From: Burkholderiaceae bacterium DAT-1
GTDB lineage: Bacteria > Pseudomonadota > Gammaproteobacteria > Burkholderiales > Chitinimonadaceae
NCBI GenBank assembly: GCA_019084025.1
Contig: JAHRBI010000004.1
Location: 124,001 to 188,000, forward strand
Direction: 5' to 3'
Length of the DNA: 64,000 bases
The stretch's first letter is position 1. Each line of letters starts with the position of its first letter. Positions 32,982 through 41,037 of the stretch are shown piece after piece. Made by a program: the position numbers and the translations under genes. The notes under the pieces are model-generated. The model did no database searches. It was not told the origin of the DNA and saw only the letters and a program-made list of their open reading frames with translations.

Positions 32982-33836
32982 ATGGACAAACACACACATG
33001 AACACCCCCCCGCTGTGATATCCGGGCTGGGACTGCTGGCGGCCATTGTGTTGGCTGTTATTAGCGCACCAAGCGATGCGTCAGAACCTGTGCGTAAGGA
33101 GATGCCCGAGCTGAAGCGCTGTTTTGGAAATGGCAAAATTCAGGGTACATTTGTACTGTACGAACCTGCCACACAGACCCTTACTGAATACAACAGCAAG
33201 CGCGCACAGCAACGCTTTGTACCCGCGTCGACCTACAAAATACTCAATAGCCTGATCGGACTGGAAACCGGCGTCATCAAAAGTGTCGACCAAGTCTTTC
33301 CATGGGACGGCAAGCATTACTGGAATAGTGATTGGGAGCAGGATCTGACCCTGCGCGAAGCCATGAAGTATTCAGCGGTGCCGGTATATCAGCGCATCGC
33401 CCGCGACATCGGACTGGCGCGGATGCAGGCCGGGGTCACATCCGCCAATTTTGGGAATGGCCATATCGGACAGGTGGTCGACCGCTTCTGGCTGGACGGG
33501 CCGCTGGCGATCTCTGCCGAAGAGCAGGCGCAGTTTGTAACGCGACTGGCCATGAAGCAACTGCCATTCTCGGAGGCCAACCAGTTGGCGGTGCGCGATA
33601 TCCTGCGTCAGGATGCCGATACCACTTACAGTCTGTTTGCCAAAACTGGCTGGGCGCAATCCAGCAAGCAGGATCTTGGCTGGTGGGTGGGCTGGGTGGA
33701 GGATGCAAAAGGCATCCATGCATTCGCACTCAATATGGACATGGATGAAAAACGCCATATCGAGGCGGAAACCCGCAAGCAGGTCGGCCGTGCCTGCCTG
33801 CGCCAGCTGGGTGTGATACCGGAGGCGAAACAGTGA
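32982..33836 (+). CDS. Class D (OXA-type) beta-lactamase
   Basis: 284-aa periplasmic serine beta-lactamase. The signal peptide covers about residues 11-34 (LGLLAAIVLAVISAPSDAS). Class D motifs are complete: STYK at residues 83-86 (nucleophile S83 and carbamylated-type lysine K86), SAV at 131-133, FGN at 157-159 in place of the usual YGN, and KTG at 221-223. The conserved WDG and W-V-G-W segments are also present. GAGG lies about 9 bases before the ATG. It is followed immediately (GTGA overlap) by an acyltransferase gene. It looks like a chromosomal resident gene: base composition matches its neighbours and no mobile element is near. The substrate spectrum cannot be predicted. Confidence 0.93.
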   Translation: MDKHTHEHPPAVISGLGLLAAIVLAVISAPSDASEPVRKEMPELKRCFGNGKIQGTFVLYEPATQTLTEYNSKRAQQRFVPASTYKILNSLIGLETGVIKSVDQVFPWDGKHYWNSDWEQDLTLREAMKYSAVPVYQRIARDIGLARMQAGVTSANFGNGHIGQVVDRFWLDGPLAISAEEQAQFVTRLAMKQLPFSEANQLAVRDILRQDADTTYSLFAKTGWAQSSKQDLGWWVGWVEDAKGIHAFALNMDMDEKRHIEAETRKQVGRACLRQLGVIPEAKQ

Positions 33837-34990
33837 GTCAGGCTCCTTCACGACTGGCAGGACTCGATTCCCTGCGCATGATCGCTATTGTTACGGTCAT
33901 GCTGTTTCACTCGGGTTTGTTGCGCCTGAAACTGCCCATGGCGGGCTGGTTCAGCTTTGGCTGGATGGGCGTAGACCTGTTTTTTCTGCTCAGCGGCTAT
34001 TTGATCGGCGGGCAGCTGTTTGAATCCTGGCAAGCGGGCCGCTTTAGCGCAGGGCGCTTTTATGCGCGACGTCTGATGCGGACCTTGCCAGCCTACATCC
34101 TGATCGTGGCGGTGTATTTTCTACTGCCAAGTCTGCGCGAAAATCCGGAGATTCAGCCCTTCTGGCAGTTTGCATCGTTCACGGAAAACCTGTTCATCGA
34201 CATCACCCACAGCAAAGCGTTTTCGCATGTGTGGTCACTGTGCGTAGAAGAACAGTTTTACCTGTTCATGCCGCTCATTGCGCTGCTGGCCTTGCGCTTA
34301 CGATCGCTCAAGGTCGGTGTCGGCTTGATACTGGGCGTGATATTGCTCGGCGTCTGGATTCGCTATCACCAGTGGGCCACGGTTGTCATGCCGGTATTGG
34401 GGGATGACGAGCTGAAGTGGCCGCGCTATTTCGAAGCGATCTATTATCCTACCTGGTGCCGCATGGATGAACTGGTGCTGGGCGTGGCGCTTGCGGCGAT
34501 GCGCGTATTCCGGCGGCAATGGTGGGAGGCTTCCGGGCGTTTTGCCAACGTGATGCTGCTGGCAGGGCTGGGGCTGCTGTGGCTGGCCTGCCGGATGTTC
34601 GACGATCGCTTTACGCTGGTCAGTAGTGCGCTTGGCTACCCGGTGGTGGCGATGTCGATGGCGCTCATTGTGTTTGCAGGCGCCCATCGATCGCTGCTGA
34701 GCCGCTGGCGCATCCCCGGTGCAGGTCTGATGGCTGCAATGGCCTACAGCCTCTACCTCAGTCATAAGCTGGTGATGGCGGCCTACCGCGAAACTTTCAG
34801 CGCGCGGTTTGCCGACCAGCCCGTGATCGGCTGGGCAATCTGTGCGGCGATGGTATTGCTGGGCGGCTATGCCCTGTACCGGATAGCAGAACGCCCCAGC
34901 CTCTATTGGCGGGAGCGTCTGCTGGGGTGGCTGGATCGGGGGCAGGCAGTGAAATTACCAGAAGCCAATCCAGTTCAGTCAGGTGCTTAA
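33833..34990 (+). CDS. Acyltransferase family 3 protein (OafA/YrhL-like)
   Basis: 385-aa inner-membrane O-acyltransferase with about ten helices. The family signature is RLAGLDSLRMIAIVTVMLFHSG (catalytic-type H in FHSG), then GWMGVDLFFLLSGYLIGG, FYARRLMRTLPAYI and WSLCVEEQFYLFMPL. The start is a GTG overlapping the beta-lactamase stop, so the two are co-translated. Family members acylate surface polysaccharides or antibiotics. The acceptor here is unknown. Confidence 0.9.
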   Translation: MSQAPSRLAGLDSLRMIAIVTVMLFHSGLLRLKLPMAGWFSFGWMGVDLFFLLSGYLIGGQLFESWQAGRFSAGRFYARRLMRTLPAYILIVAVYFLLPSLRENPEIQPFWQFASFTENLFIDITHSKAFSHVWSLCVEEQFYLFMPLIALLALRLRSLKVGVGLILGVILLGVWIRYHQWATVVMPVLGDDELKWPRYFEAIYYPTWCRMDELVLGVALAAMRVFRRQWWEASGRFANVMLLAGLGLLWLACRMFDDRFTLVSSALGYPVVAMSMALIVFAGAHRSLLSRWRIPGAGLMAAMAYSLYLSHKLVMAAYRETFSARFADQPVIGWAICAAMVLLGGYALYRIAERPSLYWRERLLGWLDRGQAVKLPEANPVQSGA

Positions 34991-35610
34991 TAGGCTACGG
35001 TTGCAACTTCGCGAATGAACTGACCGGCTTCGATCTCGTTCACAAAGGCGCTGGCGTAGTCCGGATAATGGATGGCGCTGGCGCCGTTTGCATCGGCGAT
35101 CAGGGTGCGGCTACCTACGCGGAAGCTGCCCTTTTCTTCACCCGGGCCAATCATGGCGGCGGGGGCGTAGAAGGTCCAGTCGAGGTCGGTGGCGGCCTGG
35201 AACACAGCCAGTGCCTTGCGATGCGCTTCGGCGATGGCCTTGTAGGCGGCCGGGAAGGTGGGGGCATCCACCAGTTGCAAGCCCGGTGCCACTTCCAGAC
35301 TACCCGCGCCACCCACGACCACTAGACGCTTCACGCCGGTATCGCGGGCCAGCTTCACCAGTGCATGCGCGGCATCAATCACAGCATCGACATTGTCAGG
35401 ACGCGGGCCGAAGGCGCTGGCGATCACGTCATGACCTTTCACCACCTCGTTCAGTGCGGCATCGCCCAGCGAACCCTTCACTTGTGTAGCGGCTGCGAGT
35501 GCTTCGTGTTCATTGCGGACGATGGCGGTGACGGCATGGCCACGATTCAGGGCCACGCGAGCGATGTGTTGGCCGATGTTGCCGGTAGCGCCGATCAGAG
35601 CGATTTTCAT
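34987..35610 (-). CDS. NAD(P)H-binding protein, NmrA/YwnB-like
   Basis: 207-aa atypical SDR. It has the Rossmann motif IALIGATGNIGQHIARVAL and the VVVGGAGSLEV segment, and lacks an obvious YxxxK pair, as is usual in the NAD(P)H-binding YwnB/YhfK group. The stop overlaps the end of the convergent acyltransferase gene. A LysR regulator gene is divergent and probably controls it across a 128-base promoter. It may sense or reduce a quinone or aldehyde; the substrate is not visible. Confidence 0.85.
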   Translation of the reverse strand: MKIALIGATGNIGQHIARVALNRGHAVTAIVRNEHEALAAATQVKGSLGDAALNEVVKGHDVIASAFGPRPDNVDAVIDAAHALVKLARDTGVKRLVVVGGAGSLEVAPGLQLVDAPTFPAAYKAIAEAHRKALAVFQAATDLDWTFYAPAAMIGPGEEKGSFRVGSRTLIADANGASAIHYPDYASAFVNEIEAGQFIREVATVAY

Positions 35611-35670
35611 GATGGTTTCCTGTTCTGTGCGTTTGCACGTGTGTTTGCGATGGAGTGCATATTAATTGCT

Positions 35671-35722
35671 TGAATCGATGCGAAAAACCGCGTATATCGC
35701 ATTTGTTTGTTGCATGAATCGA
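35671..35722. promoter_or_regulatory. Repeated motif in a divergent LysR promoter
   Basis: TGAATCGA occurs at 35671 and again at 35715, 44 bases apart, flanking a dyad ATGCGA-N13-TCGCAT (35678-35702). All lie between the NAD(P)-binding gene and its divergent LysR gene. This is a plausible LysR site region; binding is inferred. Confidence 0.45.
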
Positions 35723-35738
35723 GCAAATAGGGGCGAAC

Positions 35739-36635
35739 ATGGATCGCATGATGGCGGCAAGGGTCTTTGTCGAGGTAGTGGATCGAGGCAGCCAGATTGC
35801 AGCGGCTGATGCGCTGGACCTGTCGCGAGCCATGGTGTCGCGCTATCTCGCGGAGCTGGAGGGCTGGCTGGGCGCGCGTCTGTTGCACCGAACTACGCGC
35901 CGCCTGAGCCTGACGCCTGCGGGTGAAGCAGTGTTGCCACGCTGCCGGCAGATGCTGGAGATTGGCGACGATATGCTGGCATCGGTGTCCGAGCCGGATG
36001 CCGTGCCACGTGGCCTGTTGCGGGTGACGTGTAGTACGGCCTTCGCGCAGCAGCATCTGTGTCAGGTGCTGGTGGCGTTTACCGAGCGCTATCCGGAGAC
36101 GCGGGTAGAACTGTTGGTGGTGGATCGTACGGTGAATCTGATTGAGGAGCGAGTGGATCTGGCGGTACGGATTACCGGCGAACTCGATCCCAACCTGATC
36201 GCCCGCCGGTTCACGGCCTGTCGCTCGGTACTGTATGCTTCGCCGGCTTATCTGCAGAAACACGGCACGCCGAAGCAACCTGCTGATCTGAAACACCATC
36301 GCTGCCTGACCTACACCTACTTCGGCCAGACCATGTGGACTTTCGTGGGCGACGATGGCCCGTATACCGTGCCGGTGTCGGGTGGATTATCGGCCAATGA
36401 ATCGGGTGTGCTGCTACAGGCGGCGCTTGCTGGGGCCGGGATTACCATGCAGCCGACCTTTGCTGTTGATGCGCAATTGCGGGACGGATCGCTAGTGCCA
36501 GTGCTGACGGAATTTCCCTTGCCGGAAATGAGTATTTACGGCGTGTATGCGTCGCGCAAGCATCAATCGCTGGCGCTGCGGGTGTTGCTGGATTTTCTGG
36601 CGGAACGGTTTGGGACGGCGTATTGGGAGGGGTAG
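35739..36635 (+). CDS. LysR family transcriptional regulator
   Basis: 298-aa LysR regulator with an N-terminal helix-turn-helix (MDRMMAARVFVEVVDRGSQIAAADALDLSRAMVSRYLAELEGWLGARLLHRTTRRL), then the effector domain from about residue 92 (RGLLRVTCSTAFAQQH). It belongs to the same CrgA-like group as the LysR at 5.5 kb. It is divergent from the NAD(P)-binding protein gene, its likely target. Confidence 0.88.
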   Translation: MDRMMAARVFVEVVDRGSQIAAADALDLSRAMVSRYLAELEGWLGARLLHRTTRRLSLTPAGEAVLPRCRQMLEIGDDMLASVSEPDAVPRGLLRVTCSTAFAQQHLCQVLVAFTERYPETRVELLVVDRTVNLIEERVDLAVRITGELDPNLIARRFTACRSVLYASPAYLQKHGTPKQPADLKHHRCLTYTYFGQTMWTFVGDDGPYTVPVSGGLSANESGVLLQAALAGAGITMQPTFAVDAQLRDGSLVPVLTEFPLPEMSIYGVYASRKHQSLALRVLLDFLAERFGTAYWEG

Positions 36636-36652
36636 GGTGAAGTTGCAATACC

Positions 36653-36907
36653 TTATGGTCGTACGCCCGGGGCTAGGCCATCATAGTCGCCAGCGAGACG
36701 CGCTTGAGCTTCGTTCAATAGTTGTGTGTAGTTGGATAAAAACGGGTGTGGCAAAATCTTATCTAGCTGAGCACTCACCGTTGAAAGTGCAATGAATTCA
36801 GCATTATTTTTGAGCTGCAAGATATCTGTTTCCTGAAAGCGAGCAAAAAATTCAAACAACACCAATGCTTCATCTTCGCTAAGCGTAATCTGGATATCTG
36901 AATTCAT
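36653..36907 (-). CDS. Hypothetical protein (84 aa) in an AT-rich pair
   Basis: MNSDIQITLSEDEALVLFEFFARFQETDILQLKNN... is a small acidic, all-helical cytoplasmic protein with no signal peptide. The start overlaps the stop of the 211-aa gene by four bases. The AT-rich composition differs from the flanking LysR and rlmD genes. Similar small acidic helical proteins occur in many proteobacteria without known function. It may be a partner, such as an immunity-like or chaperone-like protein, of the exported product upstream. This is speculative. Confidence 0.6.
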   Translation of the reverse strand: MNSDIQITLSEDEALVLFEFFARFQETDILQLKNNAEFIALSTVSAQLDKILPHPFLSNYTQLLNEAQARLAGDYDGLAPGVRP

Positions 36908-37539
36908 TTAATATCTGCCTTTTCCTTCAGGTAATGAATCATATCATCAACTAGCACCCAGTACTCTTCTGATGGGATGCGATCATCATCGATTTCACGC
37001 CTTTTGGTTTCGATGCCTTCAGGACTGGCAAGCCATCTGTCTTTGAGTGCGACTGCATTCTTGTAATCGAACTTTGCGGTCCATGAGATTGGAAGTAACC
37101 CAAACCCTTCGTGCATGATCGAATATTTTGGCATGCGTTTTGTACACTGCACTTTATATTCGGTTTCTTTTTCTATTTCCAGAGAGGTAGATATCTTTGG
37201 ATTGAATACATTGCTAGATTCATTTAGGAAAACTAAAGCAAAGCTGCCTATGCCATTATCTCGGTAGGGGCCAAAATTGATCAAATCATCTTTTTTAAAG
37301 GTGCCTTTAAGTGCATTTATTATTCTGCCACTATATTTGACACCACACGATTGTTCTCCATTTTTTACCAGTTCGCCAGATTCAATTTGCACAATCGCAA
37401 CCACATCGGCGTGTTTGTAAAGTGTATCTACACTCAGGCGGGGTAGCGTTGTTGCAGAAAGGTGTTGCGAGAGCGTGCACCATACCGACAGTGCAAATAC
37501 GACTCTCATCGGGACCCGTATGATTTTGTTGTCGTGCAT
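36904..37539 (-). CDS. Hypothetical exported protein (211 aa)
   Basis: Not recognised. There is a basic start and hydrophobic segment at residues 8-29 (PMRVVFALSVWCTLSQHLSATTL) consistent with a signal peptide. The mature part contains VDTLYKHADVVAIVQIESGELV, a strand-rich region, then Cys residues at SCGVKY and VQCTKRM. The segment (Y)KHADVVAIVQI resembles small secreted domains with an OB-like or TIMP-like start found in hypothetical proteins. AT-rich gene, unlike its neighbours, which hints at acquisition. First gene of the pair. Confidence 0.62.
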   Translation of the reverse strand: MHDNKIIRVPMRVVFALSVWCTLSQHLSATTLPRLSVDTLYKHADVVAIVQIESGELVKNGEQSCGVKYSGRIINALKGTFKKDDLINFGPYRDNGIGSFALVFLNESSNVFNPKISTSLEIEKETEYKVQCTKRMPKYSIMHEGFGLLPISWTAKFDYKNAVALKDRWLASPEGIETKRREIDDDRIPSEEYWVLVDDMIHYLKEKADIK

Positions 37540-37593
37540 GGTATGGAGCCTAGTGTTTGTCTAGTTAAGCAATTGACCTGAAGCTTGTTGAGG

Positions 37594-37626
37594 CAAAAAA
37601 AGACCGCCCCCATATTGAAGGCGATC
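37594..37626 (-). terminator. Terminator of rlmD
   Basis: On the minus strand GATCGCC pairs with GGCGGTC (one G-T pair) and is followed by seven T residues, 49 bases beyond the rlmD stop codon. Confidence 0.8.
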
Positions 37627-37674
37627 GTATCTTAAATTGAAGCACACTGGGAAATGGCCTATGTGGCCACCTCA

Positions 37675-38994
37675 TCAAGGCTTCTCAAACCACGCAATAC
37701 TTTCCACGTGCGCGGTATGCGGGAACATATTCACAATGCCCGCCGCCTTCAGTACATAGCCCTTCACATTCACCAGCACATTGGCGTCGCGCGCCAGCGT
37801 GGACGGGCTGCAGCTGACGTAGACGATGCGCTTGGGGCCGTTTTCGGCGGAGATGGATTTCACCAGCTCCATCGCGCCATCACGCGGCGGATCGATCAGC
37901 ATGCGGTCGAAATGGCCGAGGCCGGCCAGTTTCTCTTCGGTCATCTCGAAGAGATTATCGACGGCGAATTCGGTACGGTCGGCCAGATTGTTCTTCTGCG
38001 CATTTTCCAGCGCACGTTCCACCAGTTGCTGGCTGCCTTCAATGCCGACCACTGTTGCGCCGGAGCGGGCAATCGGCAGGGTGAAGTTACCCAGGCCACA
38101 GAACAGATCGGCAATGCGCTCGCCCGGTTGCGGATCGAGAAGGCGTAGGGCGCGGCCGACCAGCATGCGGTTGATGTGCGGATTCACCTGTGTAAATTCG
38201 GTGGGCTTGTACGGCATGACGACATCGAACGCAGGCAGGGTATAGGTCAGCGCTGGTGCGTCGAGCGGGTAGAAGGGATAGGCGGTTTCCGGGCCTTTGG
38301 GTTGCAGCCAGAACTGCACCTTGTGTTCGTCGGCAAAGGCACGCACGATATCTTCATCGGCCGCGCTGAGCGGGTCCATCACGCGCAGCACAAGTACATC
38401 CACATCCTGACCCACGGCCAGTTCGATCTGCGGCATACGTTCACGGATGGACAACTGCATCACCAGCCCGCGCAGCGGCACCAGCAGATTGGAAATCTTG
38501 CGTGGCAGAATCTCGCATTGTTTCATGTCCACAATGTAGCGCGAGCGCTTTTCATGGAAGCCCACCAGTACGGTGCCTTTCTTTTCCACATAGCGGGCCG
38601 AGAGACGCGCGCGGTGGCGATAACCCCAGGTCGGGCCGTAGATCGCCGGCAGAATCACTTCCGGCTTCACGTTGCCGATGCGCTGCAGATTGTCTTCCAG
38701 TACGCGTTGTTTTGCGGCCACTTGCGAGCGCTCGTCAGCATGCTGCATATTGCAGCCACCACACAGATCATAATGCGGACATTGCGGCTTCACGCGCATG
38801 AAGCTTTCCTGCAGGACTTCAACCGTCTGCGCGTTTTCGAAATTCGGCTTCTTGCGATAGCTGGAGTAGCGCACGGTTTCGAAGGGCAGTGCGCCATCAA
38901 TGAAGATGGTTTTGCCGTCGACGCGGGCAATGCCATGACCTTCGTGGTCGAGCGATTCGATGTGGGCGATCGGGTTGAGTCGTGTTTGGGACAT
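37675..38994 (-). CDS. rlmD: 23S rRNA (uracil-5-)-methyltransferase RlmD
   Basis: 439-aa enzyme that methylates U1939 of 23S rRNA with SAM. It has an N-terminal TRAM domain (about residues 5-63) and [4Fe-4S] ligands C72, C78, C81 and C160 ([15 protein letters not shown]). The SAM domain has [19 protein letters not shown] and DPPRDG. The catalytic Cys is in [12 protein letters not shown], and the conserved base is in the [10 protein letters not shown] tail. Length and motifs match RlmD rather than TrmA. Single gene with a terminator downstream. Confidence 0.94.
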   Translation of the reverse strand: MSQTRLNPIAHIESLDHEGHGIARVDGKTIFIDGALPFETVRYSSYRKKPNFENAQTVEVLQESFMRVKPQCPHYDLCGGCNMQHADERSQVAAKQRVLEDNLQRIGNVKPEVILPAIYGPTWGYRHRARLSARYVEKKGTVLVGFHEKRSRYIVDMKQCEILPRKISNLLVPLRGLVMQLSIRERMPQIELAVGQDVDVLVLRVMDPLSAADEDIVRAFADEHKVQFWLQPKGPETAYPFYPLDAPALTYTLPAFDVVMPYKPTEFTQVNPHINRMLVGRALRLLDPQPGERIADLFCGLGNFTLPIARSGATVVGIEGSQQLVERALENAQKNNLADRTEFAVDNLFEMTEEKLAGLGHFDRMLIDPPRDGAMELVKSISAENGPKRIVYVSCSPSTLARDANVLVNVKGYVLKAAGIVNMFPHTAHVESIAWFEKP

Positions 38995-39304
38995 GGCGTT
39001 GAACCGTAACCGTGCAGAAGCAAAAGAGCGGAATTATAACCGCTTGGCCTACAAGGTGAAATGGCCGTCTGATCGATGTGGTGCGTGACGAAAGCGATTC
39101 TACAAAAAATGAAGCCGACGCAATGTGCCGCGCCGGCTTTGAAGTAAGGCGACTAGCGTCGCCTTCGAGGGAGACTTTACTGCATGCACACCAATGTGTG
39201 CGGGGTTGAAGGTGTTATAGACCCGCTGGCGATTGCGTAAATGTGAATGCGACAATCGGTCAGAGACGGCTAAAATAGGGGCATTCGCCCAATAGTGACC
39301 TGCA
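38995..39304. other. 310-base gap with two hairpins
   Basis: No gene is supported between rlmD and the CDF gene. Two stem-loops stand out. AAGCCG-A-CGC pairs with GCG-C-CGGCTT near 39110-39140, and AAGGCGAC-TAGC-GTCGCCTT is a perfect 8-bp stem at 39146-39165. Neither is followed by T residues on the plus strand. Both divergent promoters must lie here. Confidence 0.5.
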
Positions 39305-40462
39305 ATGAACACCCATCTTTCAGTAGACGATTTCAGCGATCCGGCAAGCCGCTTGCGCGCCACCAACCGGGTGACGTGGATCAGTGTGGTGGTCAATCTA
39401 GTGCTCACGATCCTGCAGGTGGTAGTAGGGATACTGGCCCGCTCGCAGGCGCTGGTGGCGGATGGCCTGCATTCGCTATCTGATCTGGTGGCGGATGGCG
39501 TGGTGCTGATTGCCGCCAAGGAAGCGCATAAGGATGCCGATGAGGATCACCCCTACGGACATTACCGTTTCGAGAATGCTGCCTCGCTGGTGCTGGGTGC
39601 ACTGTTGCTGATCGTCGGCGTAGGCATGTGCTGGTCGGCGGCGCAAAAGCTGCAAGATCCCGAAGCCATCCCCAAGGTATCGCACTGGGCTTTCTGGACT
39701 GCGAGCGCCACGATTCTCGCCAAGGAAGCCCTGTTTCGCTACATGCTGCGCGTGGGCGAGAAGCTACGCTCCAGCATGCTGATTGCCAATGCCTGGCATG
39801 CGCGCTCGGATGCGGCTTCGTCGCTGGTGGTGGCGATTGGCGTGGCCGGTAATCTGATGGGCTATCCGCTGGCTGATGCGCTGGCGGCTGCCATGGTGGG
39901 CTTCATGATTGCGCGCATGGGCTGGTCTTTCGGGTTTGATGCCTTGTCCGACCTCACCGATCGCAGTCTGGATCCGGACATGGTTGATGCCATGCGCAAG
40001 ACACTTGCCGCGACACCGGGCGTTGTAGGCGTACACGAATTACGCACCCGCAAAATGGGCGACCTCGCCTTGGTCGATGCACACTTGCTGGTATCGCCAA
40101 CCATTTCGGTCTCCGAAGGCCACCGCATTGCCGAAGCCGCACGCATGGCACTGATGGCGCAATATCGCACGCTGGACGTGCTGATTCATATCGATCCGGA
40201 AGATGACGAAGTGGCTGCCAAATCCAGCCACCTGCCGCACCGCAGTCAGCTCATGGATGAAGTCCATGCCGCGACAGACGGTCTGGTGCATCCGGAAACA
40301 CCTGCGCTGATCCATTATCTCGATGGGCAGTGCGAGATTGATCTGTTTGTCGATCATCGGCTGAGTGCTGAAGAGTTGCTGGCGGTGACCACCGCGCTGG
40401 ATACACTGGCCAGCAACGCGCCACATCTGCGCGATATCCGCATCCACAAGCGGGTGGCCTGA
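39305..40462 (+). CDS. Cation diffusion facilitator (CDF) transporter
   Basis: 385-aa inner-membrane metal-proton antiporter. Six helices follow RLRATNRVTWISVVVN. The metal site is HSLSDL with DGLHSLSD in helix 2 and HARSDA in helix 5, and a DEDHPYGHYRFE cytosolic loop lies between helices 2 and 3. A long cytoplasmic C-terminal domain (about residues 215-385) includes the usual GVVGVHELRTRKMGDLALVDAHLLV and an extra 80 residues. Zn2+, Fe2+ or Mn2+ are the candidate cargoes. The stop overlaps the thpR start by one base. Confidence 0.9.
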   Translation: MNTHLSVDDFSDPASRLRATNRVTWISVVVNLVLTILQVVVGILARSQALVADGLHSLSDLVADGVVLIAAKEAHKDADEDHPYGHYRFENAASLVLGALLLIVGVGMCWSAAQKLQDPEAIPKVSHWAFWTASATILAKEALFRYMLRVGEKLRSSMLIANAWHARSDAASSLVVAIGVAGNLMGYPLADALAAAMVGFMIARMGWSFGFDALSDLTDRSLDPDMVDAMRKTLAATPGVVGVHELRTRKMGDLALVDAHLLVSPTISVSEGHRIAEAARMALMAQYRTLDVLIHIDPEDDEVAAKSSHLPHRSQLMDEVHAATDGLVHPETPALIHYLDGQCEIDLFVDHRLSAEELLAVTTALDTLASNAPHLRDIRIHKRVA

Positions 40463-40965
40463 TGGCGCGCATCTTTCTGGGCATCTGGCCGGATGAAAAC
40501 ACGCGAGATGCGCTGGCACAGGCAAGCCAGTCCGTGCATCAAATAAGCGGTGGCCGCATCATGGCTGCCAATCGACTGCATCTGACGCTGGCATTTCTCG
40601 GTGAGGTTGATGAATCGCGCGTGGGCTACATCGCCCGTCAACTGGAGCATCTGCCTGTGCTGGCGATGGACATGCTGCTCGATCAATACGGCTTTTTCGG
40701 CAATATCGGCTGGCTAGGCTGTGCGAATCCGCCCGATGCATTAATGACCCAGGCCCGCCTCCTGCGGACTGCATTGCGGCTTAACGGCATCCAGTTCGAC
40801 GACAAGCCCTTTGTGCCACATGTGACGCTGGTGCGGGATGCAAAGCGACGGGATTTGGTGCCGCTCCCGCCGGTTGCCATTCGCTGGCAGAGCAGCGAGA
40901 TTGTGCTGGCTGAGGCAGATGATCGACCCGGCCAACCGTATCGGGTGCGGGGGCGGTTTGGGTGA
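40462..40965 (+). CDS. thpR: RNA 2',3'-cyclic phosphodiesterase ThpR
   Basis: 167-aa 2H-superfamily phosphodiesterase. Both catalytic HxT motifs are present: HLTLAFLGE at about residue 40 and HVTLVRDAKR at about residue 127. The N-terminus MARIFLGIWPDENTRDALA is typical. It hydrolyses 2',3'-cyclic RNA ends. The ATG shares one base with the CDF stop (TGATG), so the two are coupled, although no functional link is obvious. Confidence 0.88.
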   Translation: MARIFLGIWPDENTRDALAQASQSVHQISGGRIMAANRLHLTLAFLGEVDESRVGYIARQLEHLPVLAMDMLLDQYGFFGNIGWLGCANPPDALMTQARLLRTALRLNGIQFDDKPFVPHVTLVRDAKRRDLVPLPPVAIRWQSSEIVLAEADDRPGQPYRVRGRFG

Positions 40966-40984
40966 GATATGGGATGGATTGCAA

Positions 40985-41013
40985 AAGAAAAGGGAGCCGC
41001 AGCTCCCTTTCCC
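40985..41013. terminator. Bidirectional terminator between thpR and glcB
   Basis: AAAGGGAGC and GCTCCCTTT form a 9-bp stem with a CGCA loop. On the minus strand it is followed by TCTTTTGC and on the plus strand by CCC. It ends both convergent transcripts. Confidence 0.78.
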
Positions 41014-41037
41014 TCACTCAAGCATCCACCCTGAGTT

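Noticed and set aside
39146-39165. Perfect 8-bp hairpin as a terminator
   Set aside because: No T-run on the plus strand and it lies upstream of, not after, a plus-strand gene; kept only as a note in the gap description.
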